Source: Macrothele yani (lineage: Eukaryota > Arthropoda > Arachnida > Araneae > Macrothelidae). From it: a DNA stretch of 64,000 bases. The stretch lies in assembly GCA_039090855.1 (NCBI GenBank), contig CM077023.1:82621127-82685126 (forward strand), given 5' to 3'. The notes under the pieces are model-generated. The model saw only the letters and a program-made list of their open reading frames with translations, did not search any database and was not told the origin of the DNA. Below, one piece after another: positions 56,673-64,000 of the stretch (position 1 is its first letter; each line of letters starts with the position of its first letter). The position numbers were made by a program, and so were the translations under genes.

Positions 56673-57975
56673 TCAGAAGCTGTGCTATTTTTCGTCATTT
56701 CGCTTCCTTTTAGCTGTTAACAGATGATTAGCTAGCAATTTACCATTCAAATGAAAAACTAAATAAAAACAAAACAAAACAAAACGGAAAAACTGTGAAG
56801 CAGCCTGTAGAATATTTACATTTGCACTTTGAAGTGCTGAGCTAGACTTAAGATTTCGGAAGAAGAAATCACCTCCCACAATACAACATCGTCTTATGCT
56901 CACAACGCGGGCAAACACGGCGTGCGATGAAATTGAACACGAACATAAATGTTTCAAGATTATTATTTTCATGCCAAGCTTAGTTTTCGATTTTTTTTAT
57001 TTTATTTTACAAACGCACTATATAGATAATGTGAATGAAACCTGAAAATGAAATACATCTGGATTAATACAACATGGAAACACCCGTGATAAAGCGAATT
57101 TAATTTCATCAAAATCAAAAAGTCACGAAATGAGATTTATCACGATCTAATGTAAATGTTGGAACAACGAAATTTATGCATTGTGCAAAGGAAGAATTCC
57201 TTGGAGTACTTCAGCAAAATTGAACGCGGTCTCCATGTGGGCGGAGAGCCTGAAGAAACAACCCATGCCTCCTTTTTCTGAAGGAGCATGATAGAACAAG
57301 AAGATAGGTAGGGAAGGTGGGGGTTGAGGGTTGATGGATAATCGAATATAAGTTTCGGCTCTTGTGCTTATTAAACCTTGTCACACAGAAAGGATTGCGT
57401 GCGCTCTTCTGAAAACTTTTCTTCGATAACCCCATCGAGAGAATCTCTCCTTTTCCCGTTCTCTACATATTTCACTGTCACGGAATACAAATGATCACTT
57501 TCATGTATAAAGGGGGAAAATAAAGAAAAAAAAGAAACTAAAATATCTGCAAAGAGCTCGTCTTTGGAACAAGAACAAAAGAGAACTCGGAATTTTTAGG
57601 GTAAAAATATTTCGTAGAATGTTCTCTAATGTTTGCAATATAAATATAAAATCAAACGTACAATATAATTCATTGTGTCACGTCAGTTTTATTTTTACCT
57701 GATGAACAGGACAACGGCCATAACTTCATGCGCTTTTAATGAGCTCAAAAGTAGAGAATCTCTCTTCAATTAAATATAAATAATATCCTGTTGTTTAACA
57801 GTGTTGAAAGTTTGCACGTGGAGTTGAACAAAAAAATTAACAAAATTAAATAAAAAGCCCTAAATGGCTGGAAAAAGAATGTCTTAGATAAAGACGGGAG
57901 AGATGGTTGACATGAATATTGATAAAAAAACAAAACAAAAACAAGAAAGATGCCACCAAATTTTCGGGTGTAATA
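56673..57975. other. Intergenic, no gene seen
   Basis: AT-rich; short ORFs without resemblance. Confidence 0.35.
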
Positions 57976-59866
57976 AGCACGTCTTTTGAATCCTTTGTGA
58001 TGCAAATTAAATTTATCAAAGTATTTGCAAAGTCAATGCAACCGGTATGGAAAACAATAGTATCTGACGGAAGAAAGAATTTTTTCAATCGGGTTTCTAA
58101 TCCCTCAGATATGGCTGTAAACGGAATCGCGAGCTTACGCCCTCTGGTTGCAGACTTGTGCGTTAAGAAAAACATGAATTTATATGAGAAACATTTCGCA
58201 CCGGAAGCGTTCTCCAACACAGAAAGAATTTTTCAAATCGGACTCTTAGAAACAGATATCGACAAAAATAAGATGTGACTTTACGTCCCCTGGTGGGAAA
58301 ACCATGCATTATTTTAGGAAGAAAGTATTCGTTAAAGGTTTATCCATATGAGCGGTATCGGTCCAAGAAATAAAATATTTAGTCGAATTTTCTGGATCAC
58401 AGATTTTGCTACAAATACATCAGAAGCAGATATTAACACTTATGCCCCCTGGTGGCCAAACCATTCTTTACCAAACATTAGAAATTATGTGAAAAATATT
58501 TTCCATCAGGTCTTGTATGCGATACAGGAAGAATTTTTCAAATCGGAGTTTTAGGAGCAGGAATAACGCAGAAAACGCAATTTACCTATGTGCCCCTAGC
58601 GGAAAGTCTATGATTTACTTGAAAATTTTGAATTTATAGGAAAAACATTTCGCATCGGAAACACTATCCAACAAAGAAATAATTTTTCAAATCGGACTCT
58701 TAGAAGTAGAGATATTGACAAAAATAAAATTGACATTTACGCCCCCTGGCGTAGATGTCATACATTATTTTAAGAAGAAAATGTGTCTAAAACGTTTGTC
58801 GACATGAGTAGTATCGGTCTACAAACGACGTTTTTTTTCAATCGAGAATTTAGAAGCTCATATTTTGCTGCAAGTACATCAGAAGCGGAAATTAAGATTT
58901 ACGACCCCTGGTGGCCAAACCATTTTTTTTACAAAAAATAGAAATTATGTGCAAACAATTTCCCAAAAAGGAGCTGTATCCGATGCAGAAAGAATTTTTC
59001 AAATCGGAGATTTAGAAGCAGAGATATAGGGGGAAACGCAATTTACTTTTACGCACCCTAGCGGTAAGTCTATGGATTATTTGAAAATTTTGAAATTATA
59101 TGAAAAACATGTCACACTGAAAACACTATCCAACAAAGAGGGAATATTTCAAATCGGACTCTTAGAAGTAGAGATATTGACAAAAATAAGTTATACATCT
59201 ACGCCCCCTGGCGGAGAAACTGTGGCATATTTTAAGAAGAAAATATTCCGAAAAGGTTTATCGATGTGAGTGGCATCAGTCCACGAAAGAAATTTTTCAA
59301 TCGATATTTTAGAAGCTCGGATTTTATGGCAAATACATCAGAAGCAAAAATTAACATTTACGCCCCTGGTGGCCAAAGTATTTATTACCAAAAATTAGAT
59401 ATTATATGCAGAATATTTTTCATTAAGAGGTGTATCTTCTGAAGAAAATGTTTTTCAAATCGGAGCTTTGGAAGAAGAGTTATCGGGAAAAATGTAATTT
59501 ACTTTTACGCCCCCTAGCTGAAAATCTATGCGTACTTTGAAAAAGTAACTATATCTAAAATACTCTTCGACATAAATGGAATCGAAGGATAAAAGATTTT
59601 TTTTTCAATCGGATGTTTAGAAGCAAATATGTGGAATAAAACGTATTTTTGAATTCGATATCATCTGCATTTACGGCCTCTAGCGGCGAAATTGTTCATC
59701 GTAAAAAAAAAAAAAACGAAATAAAGGATCATCATTCTCATATTTCAAGCTTCCCAATGCAAAAAGAATTTTTCAAATCGAATTAATAGTTCCAGAGATA
59801 TCGTGGGTACAGACGGACGGACAAACCGATAACATAAGCACGATCTTTTTTTACAAAAGACGTGCT
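57976..59866. mobile_element. Pearl/Helentron-associated-like non-autonomous element
   Basis: A candidate unit with four parts in order. (1) agcacgtcttttg at 57976-57988, inverted at 59854-59866. (2) A core array of eleven ~154-bp units. (3) A short tetranucleotide stretch, gacggacggaca, near 59812. (4) A terminal hairpin, agcacgatctttt/aaaagacgtgct (about 59837-59866). This layout is known from the 'pearl' and related HINE elements mobilised by Helentron-type rolling-circle transposons. It is non-coding; apparent ORFs in the array are fortuitous. The boundaries are inferred. Confidence 0.55.
58030..59780. repeat. Higher-order tandem array, 11 monomers of ~154 bp
   Basis: Each monomer has tttttcaaatcgga..ttagaag followed by ttacgccccctggtggcc or a variant. 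The CCCCTGG/CCCTAG block starts at 58138, 58284, 58443, 58591, 58740, 58902, 59052, 59202, 59361, 59508 and 59674. Three monomer types alternate: ctggtggccaaa at 58443, 58902, 59361; tagcggaaagtcta-like at 58591, 59052, 59508; ctggcgg-like, followed by ttttaagaagaaa, at 58284, 58740, 59202. This gives a higher-order period of about 459 bp. Confidence 0.93.
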
Positions 59867-59868
59867 AA

Positions 59869-60374
59869 AAAACCGACCTCGGAGATTACCAAGAAAGCGG
59901 TGGAGAGATTGCATCACCTGGATAGTTTGGAAGTGCTACTGGCGATTGATGCTAAACGACATACAACACTGGGAGAGGATTGTGCCAGCAGCAGAGAGAC
60001 TTAGAGATTCGGGAATTTGAAGAAATGTAAATCTTGCCCTCACAAAATAACAGCCTAGCTATTTTGTAAATTTACCTTTCCGGAACAATGTCAATGAAAT
60101 ATTCTGGAAACGATTTCTATAATCGTCACCTCTATTGTGAGTATTCCTCGTGTGCAGAAGTGTAAAAAAAAAAAAAAAAAAAGATGGTAGTTCGTTGAAT
60201 TCTAAATAACGGAGATAAGCTTGTATTACCTATTTATTCTTTCGAAAGATCATGGGACCGTAACTTCTGTGGTTGCTACTGTCAACTAGATTGAATTATG
60301 GGAAAGCAATGGAATCTATTCCTCATGTTGGGACTCTGGTCATGGCGCATTGCTGGTAAACTCATTCTTATACA
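59869..60374. other. Intergenic
   Basis: Poly-A at about 60164. No gene is seen. Confidence 0.35.
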
Positions 60375-61677
60375 TACACTCAACGGACAAAACATTAGAG
60401 GTACCTACCTAATAGCGGATTGGTCCTCCTCTAGAGCGAGTAACAGCCTGTACACACCGAGGCATCGACTCTACCAGATGGCGGAGTTTTTCGGAGGTAA
60501 TGCTAGCCATTCCAGTTGCATTACTGTCCACAACTCTGCCCGAGACGTCGATCAAGTGAACTGATTGTAATACGTATATGCATTCAATGGACAAAACATT
60601 AGAGATTTCTACCTAATAACGTGTTGGTTCTCCTCTAGAGTGAATAACAGCCTATACATGCCGAAGCATCGACTCCACCAGATACTGGAGGGTTTCCGGA
60701 AGTAATGCCAGCCATGCCTGTTGCAGCACTGCCTACAACTCCACCCAAGACGTCGGTCCAGCATCCACGGAGGTGATGTTCCGCTCTACGGCATCCCAGA
60801 GAGCTACCACAGGGTTTCAGTCCAAGGACCTTAGGAGCCGCTTGATGGTTCTAAACTCAGATAAGTGTCCCTTGAGCCATAGTTGTGTGGTTGCGGCCCG
60901 ACAGGGCGGCGCATTGTCCTTCTAAAACAGACCATCGGAGCAGGATGCGGAAGGACCATCGGAGCAGGATGCGGAAGGACCATCTGAGCAAGATGCGGAA
61001 GGACATATCAGCCAGCACATGTTGGTTGTTCGCTGCGGTTTAAGACCTCTCCAGACACACTAAGGGACCAAATGGGTCCCACGAGGAAGCTCCCTAAACC
61101 ATCACAGAGCCACCAGTGCTTTGAACAGAGCTGAGCTAGCATAATAGAGCCATGGCCTCATGCTGCCGACGCCATACCCGCACTCTCCCATCAACTCGGT
61201 ATAGCTCAAAACGGGATTCATCTGACCACACGACGTGGCGTCACTCTGAAGAGGTCCAATTTTGATGTTTCCGGCATGAGGCGATGCGTAATGTCCAATG
61301 ACGAGCTGTCAACTGTAGCACACGAGTACGGCATCGGCTCCCTTAACCAAGCAGCGTGATCCTACCGTTCGCTTGCTGACACTTCTTGGGCCTCCGACAT
61401 TTAACCTGGATGTGATTTGCGCGACAGTTACTAAGCAGTCGGTCAGTACGAGCCTGGATAGTCTACGTCGACTCCGGTCATCAATGGCGTGTGGTTGGCC
61501 ATCGTTTGCTCTCTGGGCACTGGCACGTCTGCCGATGGTATACTCGCGGTACACCCTTGATACAATTACCCTCGGAAACCTTAGGGTTCTTACCACTTGG
61601 GAGATTAAATGACCCATCTGTCTTGCGCCGACAATGCGTCCACGGCCAAAGTCGCTCAGATCACCACGTTTACCCAT
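60375..61677 (-). pseudogene. Tc1 transposase, broken, with duplicated 3' end
   Basis: The minus-strand start at 61677 gives MGKRGDLSDFGRGRIVGARQ and the helix-turn-helix RVIVSRVYREYTIGRR, then RRRLSRLVLTDCLVTVAQIT and RSVSKRTVGSRC. After a shift comes DESRFELYRVDGRVRVWR with the first Asp. The second-Asp region is disrupted by a 24-bp repeat, and the Glu block is not recognisable. The 3' end, with terminal cactcaacggacaaaacatt, is present twice: about 60375-60565 and 60580-60770. The opposite TIR was not found near 61.8 kb. Confidence 0.82.
60931..61002. repeat. 24-bp tandem repeat, 3 copies
   Basis: The unit accatcggagcaggatgcgg plus four bases starts at 60931, 60955 and 60979, inside the Tc1 pseudogene. 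Confidence 0.95.
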
Positions 61678-61914
61678 GTTCGTCGATTGCGATACACTGT
61701 TGGGAAGCCCTGCTGTCCGCCTATTTATCGCTCGCGTTTGGTGTACGTCTGTTCACTCTGGGCGGGGAGGATGCCCATGCCAACTGCCCATCACCTCTAT
61801 CTCTATCTTAGTGGCTTATAATAGTCTTGTTAGTATAATACTTCATAATACTATACTGTGAGTAGTTTATAACTACGATATACACTTAGTAGTTTTGTCT
61901 ACTAAATGTATATA

Positions 61915-62915
61915 CAGTAGAACCCTCATATAACGAGCCCGTATTTAGCGAGATCTCGGATTTTAGGAGCAAAGCAGGAACTTTTGTTTAAAATAATGTT
62001 CATTCAAAGCTAATTTGGTCGTTTTTAACGAATAAAAGTTAAGGAAATCCCAGGATTTAACAAGAGAGAGAAAAGCTAAGATGATCTCTTTTAACAAGCA
62101 AAGTAACACAATTTAATGAAATTCCGTATTTAACGAGGCAAAGAGAGTCTGCTGCGCACTGTCCTGAAGTAGAGGAATAGAAGTGATGACATACCGGACG
62201 AAACTGCTGGGCTAGTGGAAGAATGTTGTTAGAAAAGCAATGGCTAAAATAGTACATCAAATGCTTAACAAACGAGTTGTGCAAGAGACTACTCTCTTCG
62301 CTACCCACTCCAAGGAGTGTATTATACATATGCAATAACATCTTCGCCACCCACGTCAGCAAAGTTAAAAACAGGAGAATATATATTGCTTCAGAAGAGT
62401 TAAAAACAGGCCAGTTACTTTAAGAAAAAAAGAGGATGGGTGGGGCTCAAGCACAACATGTAAAGGAATTACTGGGAGACAGTTGCAGGGAGGGACAGGA
62501 AAGTAATGGAATAGAGATGCCCCTGGAGGGAAAACAGGAGATAATTCCTAAAATTGTGTTCATTGTCGTTGTCACATTCCAAGTGAGCGTTGCATTGGGA
62601 TGATGGATGCTGCTTTTGCTTCATATGTGTTGTGTTGTGTTGTGTTGTTAAACTACGGTCAGCTTCACGTGACCATCAAGCTGAATATACTTGAAAGATT
62701 TAATCAATTAATTATAGTACAAATGTAATGCATTGATTAAGTCTTTCGCGTGTATCCAAATGTTATAGGTATATAATATAAACGTATAGGACCTATGTAT
62801 ATTATTACGCTATTCATAGTTTTACACGGTGGAAATTTCCTCCCATAAACGTATTTAGCGAGTGCCCGTGTTTAACGAAGGATTTCGTTGATCCCGAGCT
62901 CCTCGTTCGATACAT
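61915..62915. mobile_element. Pogo-like element remnant
   Basis: The left end cagtagaaccctcatataac, preceded by TA, and repeated subterminal tatttaacgag/tttaacgaa motifs on the left (61945-62150) and right (62850-62910, inverted as gctcctcgttcga) resemble pogo/Tigger ends. No DDE transposase was recognised inside. The right boundary is uncertain. Confidence 0.4.
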
Positions 62916-63494
62916 ACAATTTGAATTATTTTTGAGTTTCTGTTTTTCTTTTCTTTTTTGCAAATTATGTTGCTTCTCATTTATACTTTCTTTCTGAACG
63001 GGACATCGACTTTTTCGGATTTCCTTATACGTTTTGGCACTGACTGACTGGGAGTCGAATGTAAATAAACAGCCATGTCTAAAGCAAGCGTGTTGTGGTG
63101 GTTCGACGAAATATGATTCGCTGTTTAAATTTGGACCTTTATCTGTACGCTGCAGAAGTTTAATTTGTGCGATTAATAATGTGATTCAGTCTACCAGCAC
63201 TTGTAGTTAGAAATTATGTTGATGTTTTCGTGAAGCTATTCTAGCAACTGACGGCAAGGAAATAAATGAGTAAATGCAGTTTCTCAAATGACCTCTGGCG
63301 GTGTTGAAGAAACGCAATTGTTTATTAAAGTGGCTGTAGTTTCAGCAAGCAATCTGGAAACACACAAAACAAGAGTATCATAGAGTCCATCCATGTCCAA
63401 GGGGAATAAGGGTGTAAATAATATCAGTCCATTCAGGCTGCACCTCAAATAGCTAATTCTTTTCCTTATGACAAATTTGGGCCCTTCTTCTATT
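62916..63494. other. Intergenic
   Basis: No gene recognised. Confidence 0.35.
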
Positions 63495-63694
63495 TGTTTG
63501 TTTGTTTGTGAGTAACTCGGTAGGCTATAAACAGTCGCCCGTCCCTAATTTAGAGCCACTGGTTCCAGGGAAGGAAGAGAGCAAAGGCTGTAAGAAAAAC
63601 ACAAAATCCATGCCTCACTGGGATTCGCACCCATACCCATCTTGAACGAACTGTCAGAAGCCGTCGCTTGGACCACTGCTCCTCAGGGGCGGCT
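63495..63694 (-). mobile_element. SINE family 1, reverse copy
   Basis: Tail side gtgagtaactcggtaggcta, body core ccctaatttagagccactgg, head complement catgcctcactgggattcgc and ccactgctcctcaggggcgg. The B box has one or two changes (gggattcgcaccc). Confidence 0.9.
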
Positions 63695-64000
63695 ATGGCT
63701 TCGTTTCCTGTAAAAAATTCCGTATGGAACCACAATTTTATTTTATTCTCATTGGCACCCTAGTGCTCTAAAGTCCAGCACGAAGTAAAAATATGGATAA
63801 CGATTAAACTGATTATTCAAAATTGTTAAAATAAATCTGTATCACCTTCGAGCACCAGCTTATAAAACGCGGGCTTTGTTATGTGCTGAACAAAATGAAG
63901 CTACCAGATCTAACAGTTAATCTCAGATGCGCGGTTTTTTTTTTCCGGTCAAGTGTTTGAACCGTCGAATCTGAAAAAGAATGTAAGAATCTCAGAAAGC
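63695..64000. other. Intergenic to window end
   Basis: No gene recognised. Confidence 0.35.

Noticed and set aside
57919..58278. 119-codon plus-strand ORF and neighbours in the 154-bp array
   Set aside because: The frame follows the repeat units only partly, is not maintained between monomers, and shows no protein family features.
62057..62362. 101-codon minus-strand ORF as a pogo transposase fragment
   Set aside because: No DDE, CENP-B-type or other recognisable motif; only its position inside the candidate element suggests it.

Overview
This window looks like accessory, repeat-dominated DNA from a nuclear genome, most likely an arthropod. It is AT-rich, has no operons and no convincing host protein-coding gene, and is packed with invertebrate-type transposons: Tc1, mariner, DUF4817-type mariner-like, hAT-like, pogo-like and TTAA-targeting elements. 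It also holds an RTE-clade LINE and several tRNA-derived SINEs. Chelicerate or insect cannot be decided from the sequence alone.

Layout. 0.6-7.3 kb is a cluster of DNA transposons: a mariner with TIRs and TA target sites, a DUF4817-type remnant, Tc1 fragments, a palindromic Tc1 derivative, a decayed Tc1 and a nearly complete Tc1. 9-13.2 kb holds a SINE-like unit, a large foldback element with a SINE in its loop, a candidate TIR element and a second SINE copy. 13.4-15.6 kb is a Tc1 split by a 1430-bp hAT-like element that carries a tRNA-Thr-like sequence. 17-18.2 kb is a foldback element with tandem-repeat arms. 19.4-24.4 kb holds a complete but broken Tc1, a DUF4817-type element and a Tc1 fragment with a SINE in it. 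25.36-28.55 kb is a full-length RTE retrotransposon with an 11-bp target-site duplication and a 934-codon endonuclease/reverse transcriptase ORF, by far the longest ORF here. 29.9-35.8 kb holds nested elements: a TTAA element inside a pogo-like element, a SINE and a mariner inside a Tc1, then another Tc1 with repeat expansions. 37.3-54 kb is mostly low-complexity AT-rich DNA with scattered SINE copies and small hairpins. 54.6-55.4 kb is a SINE split by a foldback element with a 9-bp duplication. 58-59.9 kb is an array of eleven ~154-bp units ending in a tetranucleotide microsatellite and a hairpin, resembling the 'pearl'/Helentron-associated non-autonomous elements. 60.4-62.9 kb holds a Tc1 and a pogo-like remnant.

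How the parts relate. Nothing here works together as a pathway. The only plausibly mobilising proteins are the RTE ORF, whose first codons appear frame-disrupted, and a C-terminal mariner fragment. The TIR and SINE units would depend on enzymes supplied from elsewhere. The nested insertions give a relative chronology: the Tc1 copies are generally older, while the SINEs, the internally deleted mariner and the RTE are younger. All family assignments rest on reading motifs by eye; no database search was run.
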